Assembly: GCF_032302195.1 (NCBI RefSeq)
Contig: NZ_CP135275.1
Span: 6,353,501 to 6,417,500 of the forward strand
Length of the DNA stretch: 64,000 bases
Direction: 5' to 3'
Origin: Paenibacillus sp. MMS20-IR301
Lineage (GTDB): Bacteria > Bacillota > Bacilli > Paenibacillales > Paenibacillaceae
The translations under genes were made by a program, and so were the position numbers. The notes under the pieces were generated by a model. That model saw only the letters and a list, made by a program, of their open reading frames with translations. It was not told the DNA's origin and ran no database searches. Below, in pieces: positions 26,441 to 35,205 of this stretch; positions within the stretch are counted from its first letter, which is position 1, and the number at the start of each line of letters is the position of its first letter.

Positions 26441-26848
26441 ATGAATGTCGATAATTGCCCGAGATGCGGCCGGTTGTATGTGAAGAACATAATGAACCTG
26501 TGCCAGCCCTGTGTTAAAGAATTAGAGCATGAATATGAAATCTGTGTTGAATATCTGCGTAAAAATAGAGGCACCAACATTCAGGAATTATCCGATGCCA
26601 CAGATATTTCCATTAAGGAAATCACCCGGTTTATCCGAGAGGGCCGGATTTCAATAGCGAATGCACCTAATATGATGCTCCCTTGTGAAGTGTGCGGAAC
26701 CCTCATACGTGACGGGCATATGTGTGACAGCTGCCGCAGCCGGTTGACCAAGGAGCTTGCGAATGCGGCCAAGGAAGCGGCTGAGAATGAGAGGGAAAAG
26801 AAGAATCCGAATACTGCTTACCGCGCAGTTGATAAGTTCCGCAACTAA
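26441..26848 (+). CDS. yvyF: YvyF family flagellar operon protein
   Basis: 135 aa. Two zinc-ribbon-like cysteine pairs near the N terminus (CPRCGRLY, CQPC) and two more near residues 86-99 (CEVCG, CDSC) frame a helix-turn-helix-like part (IQELSDATDISIKEITRFIREG). This architecture is that of the YvyF family found at the start of the flgM operon in Bacillus; the molecular role is not established. ATG start with GGAAGGGAG 12 bases upstream. It lies between comFC and flgM, in the same order as Bacillus subtilis. A possible role as a regulator of motility or competence is inference. Confidence 0.85.
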   Translation: MNVDNCPRCGRLYVKNIMNLCQPCVKELEHEYEICVEYLRKNRGTNIQELSDATDISIKEITRFIREGRISIANAPNMMLPCEVCGTLIRDGHMCDSCRSRLTKELANAAKEAAENEREKKNPNTAYRAVDKFRN

Positions 26849-26877
26849 TTAAATCTGCAAAAAAACGTTTGCAGCTA

Positions 26878-26905
26878 TAAAGAATGTTTCAACAAAGGCC
26901 GATAA
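26878..26905 (+). promoter_or_regulatory. SigD (sigma-28) type promoter of flgM
   Basis: TAAA at 26878-26881 and GCCGATAA at 26898-26905 with a 16-base spacer match the flagellar sigma consensus (TAAA, about 15 bases, GCCGATAT/A). The start codon of flgM is 50 bases on. Feedback would follow, since FlgM inhibits SigD. Confidence 0.75.
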
Positions 26906-26931
26906 ACTTAGTAAAGATTATCGGCTTTTTT
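26898..26931 (+). terminator. Hairpin terminator between yvyF and flgM, overlapping the SigD -10 box
   Basis: GCCGATAA (26898-26905) pairs perfectly with TTATCGGC (26918-26925), followed by TTTTTT. The left arm is exactly the SigD -10 element. Confidence 0.75.
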
Positions 26932-26954
26932 ATATTAGAAGGAAGGTGGAAGTT

Positions 26955-27242
26955 ATGAAAATTAACGAGACCGGACGAATTAACGCGATTAATCCGTATC
27001 AGCGCACCGCGGAATCGCAAAGGCAGGAACAGATGAAGAAGAGTACACGCAAGGATGAGGTATCGATATCGGATGAAGCAATTAAGCTGCTCCAGGCACA
27101 GAACAGCGGCAAGATTGATGCTGAACGTGCGAACAAGATCGAAAGCCTGAAACAGCAAGTATCCGCAGGTACCTACCAGGTTGATGCAGCCAAGCTCGCA
27201 GAGACACTCGCCCCCTACTTTAAGCAATCCTCCGAGAATTAG
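26955..27242 (+). CDS. flgM: Anti-sigma-28 factor FlgM
   Basis: 95 aa from ATG 26955 with GGAAGGTGG 5 bases upstream; the GTG 9 bases earlier lies inside that site. FlgM binds and holds the flagellar sigma factor until the hook-basal body is complete. The N-terminal MKINETGRINAINPYQR and the C-terminal half (DEVSISDEAIKLL, then KIESLKQQVSAGTYQVD, then AETL) match the family, including the sigma-binding helices. It is the first gene of the SigD-transcribed unit with flgN 12 bases behind. Confidence 0.92.
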   Translation: MKINETGRINAINPYQRTAESQRQEQMKKSTRKDEVSISDEAIKLLQAQNSGKIDAERANKIESLKQQVSAGTYQVDAAKLAETLAPYFKQSSEN

Positions 27243-27254
27243 GTGAATACACCC

Positions 27255-27755
27255 ATGGCACTTACAACATTATTAGAACTGCTTGAGCGGCTGGACGAAG
27301 CACATGTGCAAATGCTGGAGCTGGCCGCTTTTAAGAAGCAGACCATTATGGACAATAAGGTGGATGGTCTGATTGACATCATGAACCGTGAGTCCAAGCT
27401 GATGAAGGTGATTGGACAGCTCGAAGAGCAGCGTGCCGGAGCGGCATTTGCTTTTCTTCAGGGGGTTGGAATCCGTTCCAATCTGAATCTGAATCTGACC
27501 GAGCTGTCCCGCCTTGTATTTGACCCTGAGGACAAATCGCGGCTGCTGCAGATCCAGCAGAAGCTTTCCGGCACATTACAGCGTTTGAAGCTGGCCAATG
27601 AGCTGAACCAGAAGCTGATCGAGCAGTCGCTTACCTTTATAGATTATTCCCTGGATTTGCTTGTCGGAAGACCAAATCAGGAAATGACGTATCACCATCC
27701 GTCCGACAAGGGCAGCAGCGTAACCCGGCCGGGCCTCTTTGATGCCCGCGGATAG
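27255..27755 (+). CDS. flgN: FlgN-family flagellar export chaperone
   Basis: 166 aa from ATG 27255, with TAGGTGA 8 bases upstream; a GTG at 27243 directly after the flgM stop has a poorer site. FlgN escorts the hook-associated proteins FlgK and FlgL to the export gate. The protein is almost entirely helical (LLELLERLDEAHVQMLELAAFKK, then long Leu/Gln-rich helices to about residue 140). Sequence conservation in this family is low, so the call leans on the helical pattern, length and position directly before flgK. Confidence 0.83.
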   Translation: MALTTLLELLERLDEAHVQMLELAAFKKQTIMDNKVDGLIDIMNRESKLMKVIGQLEEQRAGAAFAFLQGVGIRSNLNLNLTELSRLVFDPEDKSRLLQIQQKLSGTLQRLKLANELNQKLIEQSLTFIDYSLDLLVGRPNQEMTYHHPSDKGSSVTRPGLFDARG

Positions 27756-27811
27756 CCTGTTATCCGTAATTCCCCGTTCGCCGCAGCAATCATAAGGGAG
27801 GAACAAGTAGC

Positions 27812-29413
27812 ATGACATCGACATTTCATTCCATAGAGACAGCAAGACGAAGCCTGTTTACTCAGACAGCTGCGCTCAACACAACCGGCCACAACATCGC
27901 CAACGCCAATACGGAAGGCTACACCCGACAGCGTGTGAACATGCGGGCATCTATTCCTATTGAAGCTTATGGACTCAGTAACTCTACAGTGCCAGGACAG
28001 CTGGGAACAGGTGTGGAGTTCGGCTCAATTGACCGTATTCGTGAGACCTTTCTGGATGATCAATATCGGAGCGAGAACTCTTCGCTTGGAGCTTGGACGA
28101 TCCAGTCGGATACGCTGGATAAGCTTGAGGCGATTTTTCAAGAACCATCGGATACAGGTATAAGCACAGTTCTTGATAATTTTTGGAAATCCTGGTCGGA
28201 TTTAAGCAAGAATCCGGAGGATAGTACGACCCGGAAAATTGTTGTTCAAACTGCTCAAGCTTTAACAGATGCACTTAATTATATGAGTAAGCAACTTAAA
28301 AACCTGGACACAGATTTAGCCTCTAACGTGGCTGTTAAGGGTACTGAAGTGCAAGGTTACTTGTCTTCTATTGCAGATTTAAACTCATCGATCTTTAAAA
28401 TTGAGAGCATGGGTGACAAAGCCAATGACTTAAGGGATCAACGTGATCTCCTGACCGATAAGCTCTCTAAGATTGCTAATGTCAGTGTAGTAGATACTGA
28501 ATATGGTTATAACATTTCAATGGGTAGCCAGCAGCTTGTTCAAGGAGCTACTGTAGCCGCTACTGTGGACAGTGCATTCCTCAATACGGCATTTGCATCA
28601 GGGGATCTAAATTCAGGCGAAGTATACGGAATGATTTCATCTAGTCAGAAATATGTTGCTGACTATAAGAAGCAGCTTGATAACATTGCAAATACCATTG
28701 CTAGTGGTGATATGGATATTACCATTCCTAAAGGCTCTATTCTTCCTGAAGGTACAATTTTAACTAATGATGCTACTGTTACGAGAACAGATGGTTCTAC
28801 AACTACTGTTACCGCTGGTACAGCACTTCCTAGAGGAGCAACTATAAGTGCTGACGTGAAAACAACCGTAAAAGGTTTGAATGGACTCCATCAGTTGGGA
28901 TACACAATGGACGGAACACTCAACACTGGCAAACCACTGTTTACAATAACGGGTGATGGAAATACAATTACAGCTAGTAATATCACATTTAATACTGAGA
29001 TTGCTGCTGACACCAATTTATTAGCTACCTCCCTTCGCACAACAGGGACAGGTAGTTCTGAATCAGTTGTTAAAGGAAATAATACCTTAGCGCTTTTATT
29101 AGCCAATCAGCAAATAGGAATATTCACATCACCAACTACTGGAATTAAGGCGACTGCGAGTTCATTTTACAAGTCAATGGTAGGACAATTAGGTATTCAA
29201 TCACAGGAAGCAACGCGTCAGACTGAAAACTCTAACTACCTTGTAGAACAGGTGAATGCTCGTCGACAATCAGTTAGTGGTGTATCTCTAGATGAAGAAA
29301 TGTCGAATATGCTTGTTTTTCAACATGCATATAGTGCTGCTGCGCGGTTTATGACGACATATGATGAGATGCTTGATAAATTAATCAACTCTACTGGCAC
29401 TGTAGGTAGATAA
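27812..29413 (+). CDS. flgK: Flagellar hook-associated protein 1 (FlgK)
   Basis: 533 aa. FlgK forms the first hook-filament junction ring. The N-terminal rod/hook motif TAALNTTGHNIANANTEGYTRQRV is diagnostic; the C-terminal D0/D1 helix SGVSLDEEMSNMLVFQHAYSAAARFMTTYDEML matches the family. The middle contains a less conserved insert at about 300-370 with Thr-rich KGSILPEGT and TAGTALPRGAT phrases. ATG with AAGGGAGGAA upstream. The base composition changes inside the gene: the first about 330 bases are GC-richer (55 percent in 27841-27900), the rest is AT-richer (43 percent in 29101-29160). Confidence 0.95.
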   Translation: MTSTFHSIETARRSLFTQTAALNTTGHNIANANTEGYTRQRVNMRASIPIEAYGLSNSTVPGQLGTGVEFGSIDRIRETFLDDQYRSENSSLGAWTIQSDTLDKLEAIFQEPSDTGISTVLDNFWKSWSDLSKNPEDSTTRKIVVQTAQALTDALNYMSKQLKNLDTDLASNVAVKGTEVQGYLSSIADLNSSIFKIESMGDKANDLRDQRDLLTDKLSKIANVSVVDTEYGYNISMGSQQLVQGATVAATVDSAFLNTAFASGDLNSGEVYGMISSSQKYVADYKKQLDNIANTIASGDMDITIPKGSILPEGTILTNDATVTRTDGSTTTVTAGTALPRGATISADVKTTVKGLNGLHQLGYTMDGTLNTGKPLFTITGDGNTITASNITFNTEIAADTNLLATSLRTTGTGSSESVVKGNNTLALLLANQQIGIFTSPTTGIKATASSFYKSMVGQLGIQSQEATRQTENSNYLVEQVNARRQSVSGVSLDEEMSNMLVFQHAYSAAARFMTTYDEMLDKLINSTGTVGR

Positions 29414-29429
29414 GAAGGGAGGCTTTAAA

Positions 29430-30350
29430 ATGTTACGTGTAACCTCCAATATGATGAATTCACAGCTACTGCTTAACTTGAATCGAAATGCTCGTACTAT
29501 GAACGATACACAGTTGCAGTTAGCAACTGGACGCAAACTAAATAAGCCTTCAGATGATCCTGTAGGCATAACTTATTCTCTCCGCTATCGTGCAGATTTG
29601 TCCGCGAATGAGCAATACCAAGAGAATGTAGATGATGCTACATCATGGTTAGAATTTAATGATACAGTATTGACTCAGACCGGAGACGTAATTCAACGAC
29701 TTCGTGAGCTCTCCGTAAAAGGAGCCAGTGGATCTAACCCGCAAGAAGCGCTTGATAGTATCAATGCAGAGGTGAAGCAACTCAAGGAGCAGCTTATTGA
29801 TATTTCTAATAGTCAGTTCAAGGGGAAATATATATTTAATGGACAGCAATACGATGTGCAACCATATAAATTTGCTACAGGAACAGACGGAACTCCTGAC
29901 ACATCTGGTGCAGCTTCTATTGTTACGGATAAAGGGCTATTGAATTATTCTGTAGGTGACAGTGTTCAGCTTCCAATCAATATTACAGGAAATGATGTAT
30001 TTGGTGGAGACGAAGCAGATAATATCTTTGCTGTTATTGATAAGATTTCGGCTGCTCTAGCTTCAGGAGATACTGCTGAGATCTCCAGTCAATTGGGCAA
30101 TATTGACAGTCGTATCAACAAAATGTTAACTGTACAGGCGGATGTCGGAGCGAAAACCAACCGTATTGAGCTAATGAAGAATAGATTAAGCGATATGGAA
30201 GTGAACTTGACGGATTTGCAGTCGAAAACTGAAGACGGTGATTATGCGGAGATGTTAATGCAGTCCAAAATTCAAGAGAATATATATAATGCTTCACTTT
30301 CTGTAGGCTCTAAGATTATCCAGTCTACCCTTGTAGATTTCATAAGATAG
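29430..30350 (+). CDS. flgL: Flagellar hook-associated protein 3 (FlgL)
   Basis: 306 aa. FlgL is the second junction protein between hook and filament. N-terminal RVTSNMMNSQLLLNLNRNARTMNDTQLQLATGRKLNKPSDDPVG is the flagellin-like D0/D1 start with the conserved P-S-D-D-P turn. The C-terminal half repeats the coiled pattern and ends ASLSVGSKIIQSTLVDFIR. ATG with AAGGGAGG 8 bases upstream, 16 bases after flgK, so cotranscribed. Low G+C like the following genes. Confidence 0.95.
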   Translation: MLRVTSNMMNSQLLLNLNRNARTMNDTQLQLATGRKLNKPSDDPVGITYSLRYRADLSANEQYQENVDDATSWLEFNDTVLTQTGDVIQRLRELSVKGASGSNPQEALDSINAEVKQLKEQLIDISNSQFKGKYIFNGQQYDVQPYKFATGTDGTPDTSGAASIVTDKGLLNYSVGDSVQLPINITGNDVFGGDEADNIFAVIDKISAALASGDTAEISSQLGNIDSRINKMLTVQADVGAKTNRIELMKNRLSDMEVNLTDLQSKTEDGDYAEMLMQSKIQENIYNASLSVGSKIIQSTLVDFIR

Positions 30351-30360
30351 GGGGAGACTT

Positions 30361-30924
30361 ATGATACCAATAGTTCAAATACGGCAGACTAAAGCTTTAA
30401 TTGGAATTGAGACTACTCCTGGTAGCTTGTCTATCGTTCAGCCCAGAATGGACATGCAAATTACTACAACTCCTGGGCAATTAGAAATTCATCAGTCTCC
30501 TCCTGAGATGACAATTGATCAGTCTCAGGCCAGGGCTGCATACACCGGTGGAACTTACCACGAGATGAGCCAGCGTATCTATTCGGGTGTCGAGCAGTTA
30601 TGGCTTCAAGGCATTGCAAAGCGTATGGAGCAGGGCGAACGGATGGCTAATTTTCAAAAACCAGGAAATAGTATAGCGGAGGTTTACGGTGAGGATTGGC
30701 AGCCTGTTTCCTACCCCGAGATTCGTGGACCGGCATCCGTCGATAACGTACGAATAGATGTCAAGGCTGTTCCACCCAAAATAGAATATCGTAAAGCTGA
30801 AGTCAACATTCAAGTGAAGGCCCACGATCCCGAAATTAACTATACACCGTCAAGCGTGGATATTTATCTGAGGCAAAAGCCATCCATAAGTTTTATTCCA
30901 CCGGAGATTGATATTCAAATGTAA
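30361..30924 (+). CDS. yviE: YviE-like flagellar cluster protein (DUF6470)
   Basis: 187 aa, no signal peptide. The sequence shows repeated short amphipathic strands such as GSLSIVQPRMDMQI, GQLEIHQSPPEMTI and, near the end, three more of the form PEINYTPSSVDIYL and ISFIPPEIDIQM. This is the pattern of the DUF6470 protein found between flgL and fliW in Bacillus relatives, whose role is not known. It begins 10 bases after flgL with a GGGGGAGA site. Called on position and repeat pattern. Confidence 0.82.
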   Translation: MIPIVQIRQTKALIGIETTPGSLSIVQPRMDMQITTTPGQLEIHQSPPEMTIDQSQARAAYTGGTYHEMSQRIYSGVEQLWLQGIAKRMEQGERMANFQKPGNSIAEVYGEDWQPVSYPEIRGPASVDNVRIDVKAVPPKIEYRKAEVNIQVKAHDPEINYTPSSVDIYLRQKPSISFIPPEIDIQM

Positions 30925-30936
30925 ATATTATTACAG

Positions 30937-30980
30937 GCTATAGATTCGGTTGATCATGACCAAATGTCTATAGCTTTTTT
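30937..30980 (+). terminator. Hairpin terminator between yviE and fliW
   Basis: GCTATAGA and TCTATAGC pair around 22 bases, followed by TTTTTT. Incomplete termination would let fliW and csrA be cotranscribed with the upstream genes. Confidence 0.7.
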
Positions 30981-31010
30981 ATTAGACTATGAATAAGGAG
31001 TGTTTACAGA

Positions 31011-31457
31011 ATGAATATAAAAACATTAACTTGGGGGACGCTGAATATTAAAGATGAACAGATTTATCATTTTTCCAAGGGGATTCCAGGTTTTGAAGAA
31101 GAAGTTGATTTTGCATTAATTACGGTAGAAGACGGACCGTTTAGCTATTTACAATCTCTTCGAAATCAAAGTGTATCTTTTTTATTGAGTGATCCCTTCG
31201 TTTTCTACTCTTCTTATGAATTTGAGCTATCGGAAGCTGACAAAGAAGAACTGGAGATTGTGGACCAGGTAAATGTACTCTGTATAGTCACGATCAAAGA
31301 AGAATTGGAGAGCTCGACTGTTAATTTACTAGCACCGATTGTACTTAATCCCGTTAAGCGTTCAGGGAAGCAGGTTGTACTTCATAAGTCAAACTACCAA
31401 GCAAGACATGGCTTATGGAGTGCTTCCCAAAATTATTATGAAAAAGGTGGTGAATAA
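31011..31457 (+). CDS. fliW: Flagellar assembly factor FliW
   Basis: 148 aa. FliW binds flagellin and, when free, binds CsrA and relieves its block on hag translation. Typical segments are [16 protein letters not shown] near residue 22, [16 protein letters not shown] near 60 and [10 protein letters not shown] near 107. ATG with AAGGAG upstream. csrA begins one base after the stop, and a ribosome site for csrA is inside the end of fliW, so the pair is translated together, as in Bacillus. Confidence 0.95.
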   Translation: MNIKTLTWGTLNIKDEQIYHFSKGIPGFEEEVDFALITVEDGPFSYLQSLRNQSVSFLLSDPFVFYSSYEFELSEADKEELEIVDQVNVLCIVTIKEELESSTVNLLAPIVLNPVKRSGKQVVLHKSNYQARHGLWSASQNYYEKGGE

Positions 31458-31458
31458 T

Positions 31459-31692
31459 ATGCTTGTTCTTACCCGTAAAAAGGGCGAATCGATTATTGTA
31501 CAGGATAATATCGAAATCACCATTTTGAGTGTAGAAGGGGATGTAGTGAAAGTAGGCATAAACGCTCCGAAACATGTCGATATCTTCAGGGAAGAAGTAT
31601 ATATTTCTATAAAAGAAGCTAATAAGGAATCTGCTGCACCCGCACCTACAAATCTTGATGCTCTTATGGAGCGGCTGCGTAAACAAAAATAA
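31459..31692 (+). CDS. csrA: Carbon storage regulator CsrA (translational repressor)
   Basis: 77 aa from ATG 31459. [23 protein letters not shown] and [17 protein letters not shown] are the standard CsrA strands with the RNA-binding Leu4/Arg6 and Arg-Glu regions. It dimerises and binds GGA-loop sites on messenger RNA; in Bacillus subtilis its target is the hag leader next door. A hydrophilic tail of about 20 residues extends past the core. Position between fliW and hag is as in Bacillus subtilis. Confidence 0.96.
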   Translation: MLVLTRKKGESIIVQDNIEITILSVEGDVVKVGINAPKHVDIFREEVYISIKEANKESAAPAPTNLDALMERLRKQK

Positions 31693-31717
31693 ATTTATGA
31701 ATTCATAATATTTGCTA

Positions 31718-31744
31718 TAAAAAAATTAGCTGAAGAGTCGATAT
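31718..31744 (+). promoter_or_regulatory. SigD (sigma-28) type promoter of hag
   Basis: TAAA at 31718-31721 and GTCGATAT at 31737-31744 with a 15-base spacer, close to the consensus. Transcription would begin near 31751, giving a leader of about 88 bases. Confidence 0.8.
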
Positions 31745-31794
31745 ATATATTAGACGTTGACCGGAGGGGCGGCCGACCTTAACGGCAGCGTTCA

Positions 31795-31830
31795 CCACAT
31801 GGATGTGGAATAACTTATTTTCAGGGAGGA
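31795..31830 (+). promoter_or_regulatory. Two CsrA-type binding sites in the hag leader
   Basis: CCACATGGATGTGG at 31795-31808 folds into a hairpin presenting GGA in the loop and matches the CsrA consensus (RUACARGGAUGU) closely. The ribosome site CAGGGAGGA at 31822-31830 supplies a second GGA site overlapping translation initiation, as in the Bacillus subtilis hag leader. Confidence 0.7.
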
Positions 31831-31838
31831 AATACACA

Positions 31839-33284
31839 ATGATTATCAATCACAACGTAACAGCATTGAATACTCATCGTCAATTGAGCACTAACACAGC
31901 TAACCAGAGCAAGAACATCGAGAAACTGTCTTCGGGTCTTCGTATCAACCGTGCAGGCGACGATGCAGCTGGTTTGGCAATTTCTGAAAAAATGCGTGGA
32001 CAAATTCGCGGTTTGGATCAAGCAAGCCGTAACGGACAAGACGCAATTTCTTTGATTCAAACTGCTGAAGGTGCATTGAACGAAACACATTCAATTCTCC
32101 AACGCGTTCGTGAACTGGCTGTTCAATCTGGTACAGATACTAATACTGCTGATGACCGCAAAAAGATTCAACAAGAAGTAGACGAGTTGGCTAAAGAAAT
32201 TACTCGTATCTCCAATACAACTGAATTCAATACTCAGAATTTGCTTGCTGGTGGTTTGAAGAACACTTATCAAATTGGTGCAAATGCAAACCAGAATCTT
32301 TCTTTGAGCGTTAGTGCTATGGATGCCAAGTCACTTGGAGTTTCTGGTGATGTTATCAGCACTACTTTGACTGCTGGTTCTGGAGTAACTGGTGTTACTG
32401 GTGTCACATCTGATCTTGGAGCAGGTGCTAGAGTTACAGTATCTGGTGTAACTGCAGCTAGCTACACAGCAGCAGCTGGGAATATTACAGGCGCTGTTAC
32501 TACTACTGGTTCTGCCTACACTGGATCTGCAGATTTCACGGTTCAATATAAAATTGCCAGTATTGGAACTCCGGCTACTGGTGACGTTACATCGGTAAGC
32601 TACTCAAAAGATGGAGGAACAACTTGGGCGACTGCTTCGGTAGCAGCTGGTGCATTTGATCTTGGAGAAGGTGTAAGTATTCAAATTGCTGATAATGCTG
32701 CAAACGGTGTTGGTAACCAAGGTTCAGTAGCGGTAAAGGCTGCAACAGCAGTTCTTACTTTGGGTAATACTGCAGGTAGTATTGGTTCTTCTGTAACCGT
32801 TCGTAGCAATCAAACTGGTGTAACTGTGGGTGATGCTTCCACTGGACGCACAGCTAATGTTGATTTTACATTCTCTGCATTGGCAGCAGGAACTCCTGCA
32901 TTGACCCAGACAAAACAAGCCTCTACTTCTGCAACAATTGATGCTAACGGGAATGTTTCGGGTCAGGCTACGGTTCAGAAAGGTATCGATGTTTCCTCGC
33001 AAGGGGCAGCTAATAGTGCAATTACTAATATCGATAAAGCTATCACAACAGTATCTTCAGAACGTTCTAAACTGGGTGCATACCAAAACCGTTTGGAGCA
33101 CACAATTAACAACCTGAATACTTCTTCCGAGAACTTAACTGCTGCAGAATCCCGTATCCGTGATGTTGATATGGCGAAAGAAATGATGGAGCAGACTAAA
33201 AACTCGATTCTGGCACAGGCTTCTCAAGCTATGTTGGCTCAAGCTAACCAACAGCCACAAGGAGTTCTTCAATTGCTTCGTTAA
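31839..33284 (+). CDS. hag: Flagellin
   Basis: 481 aa from ATG 31839, with GGGAGGA 8 bases upstream; the in-frame ATG at 31803 lies in the CsrA hairpin. The main filament protein. N-terminal D0/D1 is classical (MIINHNVTALNTHRQLS and LSSGLRINRAGDDAAGLAISEKM), as is the C-terminal end (AESRIRDVDMAKEMMEQTKNSILAQ, then QPQGVLQLLR). Residues about 165-385 form a Thr/Gly/Ala-rich variable surface domain with no recognised motif, larger than in Bacillus subtilis Hag (about 304 aa). Codon use suggests high expression. Confidence 0.96.
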   Translation: MIINHNVTALNTHRQLSTNTANQSKNIEKLSSGLRINRAGDDAAGLAISEKMRGQIRGLDQASRNGQDAISLIQTAEGALNETHSILQRVRELAVQSGTDTNTADDRKKIQQEVDELAKEITRISNTTEFNTQNLLAGGLKNTYQIGANANQNLSLSVSAMDAKSLGVSGDVISTTLTAGSGVTGVTGVTSDLGAGARVTVSGVTAASYTAAAGNITGAVTTTGSAYTGSADFTVQYKIASIGTPATGDVTSVSYSKDGGTTWATASVAAGAFDLGEGVSIQIADNAANGVGNQGSVAVKAATAVLTLGNTAGSIGSSVTVRSNQTGVTVGDASTGRTANVDFTFSALAAGTPALTQTKQASTSATIDANGNVSGQATVQKGIDVSSQGAANSAITNIDKAITTVSSERSKLGAYQNRLEHTINNLNTSSENLTAAESRIRDVDMAKEMMEQTKNSILAQASQAMLAQANQQPQGVLQLLR

Positions 33285-33315
33285 TTTCTTCAATTTTAAT
33301 AATTTTCTGATTATC

Positions 33316-33345
33316 AAGAACCCTGTTATTTCAGGGTTCTTTTTT
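33316..33345 (+). terminator. Terminator of hag
   Basis: A perfect 10-bp stem AAGAACCCTG/CAGGGTTCTT with a 6-base loop and T run. Confidence 0.92.
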
Positions 33346-34225
33346 ACATGCGCCTCACAGTCACACCATCTAGGTGGTTCAAATCCACCCGGTAACTTTA
33401 CCCTTTTAAGTACCGTAGCCGAAGTAGACATCCGGTAACCTTCGGTTGCCGGATGGGCAGGGTGTCTTCCGTGAGGAAGAATTTGAAGGGCCTGCAGGCA
33501 AAGTCCAGCCCGGAATGCAGTGAACCAGAGGTGGCGGTGATGCTGGGTGACCCGCCGTAAAAACGGGGAAACCTGTACCAGAAGGTATAGCTTACAGGAA
33601 AACAAACAATAGGGAAATGACCTGTAAGACTCATCGACGTGATTAGGGTCAGGATGGACGGAATAGGAGGTGCAGATAACTGAGGGGAGTCTCGTAGTCT
33701 CCTTGGCGCAAACGCGGACAAGGTAAGGGAGGTATAACCGAGAGGGAAAGCCAAGCCGAAGGGCTGCGAGATGGCGGATCGTTTCGTAGTAGTGAGTGGA
33801 TCCGGGCCGATGAAAGCTGGTAACAGACCGGAGGAGAAAACCCGGATGAGTATGCGCCTAAGATTTTTTTTTAGAGGCAAGTGAGCCAAGAAAAAAAAGT
33901 GGTGTCGCATACCCTGCTCTCACTCCAAAAGAGGAGAGACAGAGGCGAAGGGGACGTGCTTCGTCAAAGACTGTGAGGGTTCGTGAGTGGATGTCGTAAG
34001 CGCCGTAAATCAGCGAGGGTTTGACCGAGTGGGTACGTCCTGCCGAGAGCGAAAGATCGCTTGAGGATGAGGCAAACTGGCGACCTGAGTACATCCAGGG
34101 TAGCAGGAGCGATTGAAAGTTTTTTTTCTAACACGCAGTTGCCGGAATGGAACAAGCAAGGAATCGATATCTGTAACGGAAACAAGACCAGCTTGGTGAG
34201 TAGCGGTAAAGGTGGTGAAACACCA

Positions 34226-35057
34226 ATGAAACTGAAAAGACGTTACTATTCCTTAATTTATAAAGTTTACCAAATAAATATTCTGCACGAAGCATGGTTA
34301 ACGGTGAAGTGGAATCAAGGAAGTGGCGTTATCGTTGGGATGTACGAGAAGAATGTGAGCACGAACCTAAGGGAACTCCAAAGGTTATTGCAGCAGGGCC
34401 GTTACGTCCCCGATCCGGTAAGGCGGCATTATATCGAGAAGGAAAATGGGAAGTTAAGACCGCCAGGCATTCTCACAGTCCAAGATCGCATATGTCAACA
34501 AGCCGTACGTCAAATTATTGAACCCATTTTCGAAGAAGATTTTTATTATTATAGCTGTGGTTTTCGAGCAGGATACTCGGCGCATCAAGCCATACGGACC
34601 ATCGGGCGGGCCAAACGTAATGGATATGAACATGTAGTAGACCTAAATATTGTATCGTTCTTCGATGAAATCCCCCACGGAGGGCTCATGGAGAAAGTGC
34701 AAGAGAGGATCTCCGACGGAAAGGTACTGACGCTCATTCGCGGATGGCTAACGGCGGGAATCATGGAAGATGATCAGTTCCATGAAACGGAAATCGGGTC
34801 TCCACAGGGCGGAGTGATCTCGCCACTGCTGGCGAACATTTATCTGAATACGTTTGACTGGGAAATGAAGGAGCAGGGATTCGCTGTAGTTAGATATGCG
34901 GATGCACCCGAAGAAAACAAAGGTTGCGGATTTCGATGAGGGATTTTATTTTCTGGGGTTTGACTTCAGAAACGAGGATGTGATTTAGCTGGACGTGAAA
35001 GTGAAGAAATATAAGGATAAAATCCGAAATGCAACACGTAGGCTGTTCGGCGACGGG
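34226..35057 (+). pseudogene. Broken group II intron reverse transcriptase/maturase
   Basis: The frame from ATG 34226 to the stop at 34939 gives MKLKRRYYSLIYKVYQINILHEAW, then RT motifs (LRPPGILTVQDRICQQAVRQ, YSCGFRAGYSAHQAI, GSPQGGVISPLLANIYL). Several lesions are visible. In the first catalytic block the text is DLNIVSFFDEIPH where relatives have D-x-D-I/L-K, so the catalytic Asp is Asn. The second block stops at VVRYAD and jumps into the later motif: the +1 frame from 34902 reads HPKKTKVADFDEGFYFLGF, so an out-of-frame deletion removed the part between. An early segment near GSGVIVGM also looks shortened. The maturase X domain is absent and two more in-frame stops follow. Confidence 0.85.
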
Positions 35058-35098
35058 TGAAGGAAACTCACTCCTGAAGATGGGGAACTGATGAAGGA

Positions 35099-35131
35099 AA
35101 GCCGTGTGCTGGAAATCCGTATGCACGGTTT
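35099..35131 (+). ncRNA. Domain V-like hairpin of the group II intron
   Basis: AAGCCGTGTGC followed by a GGAAA-containing loop region and GTATGCACGGTTT forms the short stem with the conserved AGC near its base that is typical of domain V. A weaker hairpin 35145-35165 could be domain VI. Confidence 0.6.
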
Positions 35132-35205
35132 AATGGGAGTCGGAGGGAGTAATCCTTCGTCTTACCCTACTAATTAACTTTATTTTTGTATTATCTATAA
35201 TCTGC

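Larger units (their letters stand above)
33348..35170 (+). mobile_element. Degenerate group II intron behind the hag terminator
   Basis: The stretch from just after the hag terminator T run to about 35170 has the layout of a bacterial group II intron: a structured region without a gene (33348 to about 34220), a maturase/reverse transcriptase reading frame, and a 3' part with a domain V-like hairpin. The presumed 5' end reads ATGCG where GTGYG is expected, and the 3' end is about CCCTAC. Boundaries are estimates. The element sits between hag and the flaG promoter, so interrupts no gene. The reverse transcriptase is broken, so the intron is not mobile on its own. Confidence 0.75.

Noticed and set aside
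33370..33395. Sequence like a tRNA T arm (GGTGGTTCAAATCCACC)
   Set aside because: No acceptor, D or anticodon arms are found around it. It fits the 5' structured part of the group II intron.
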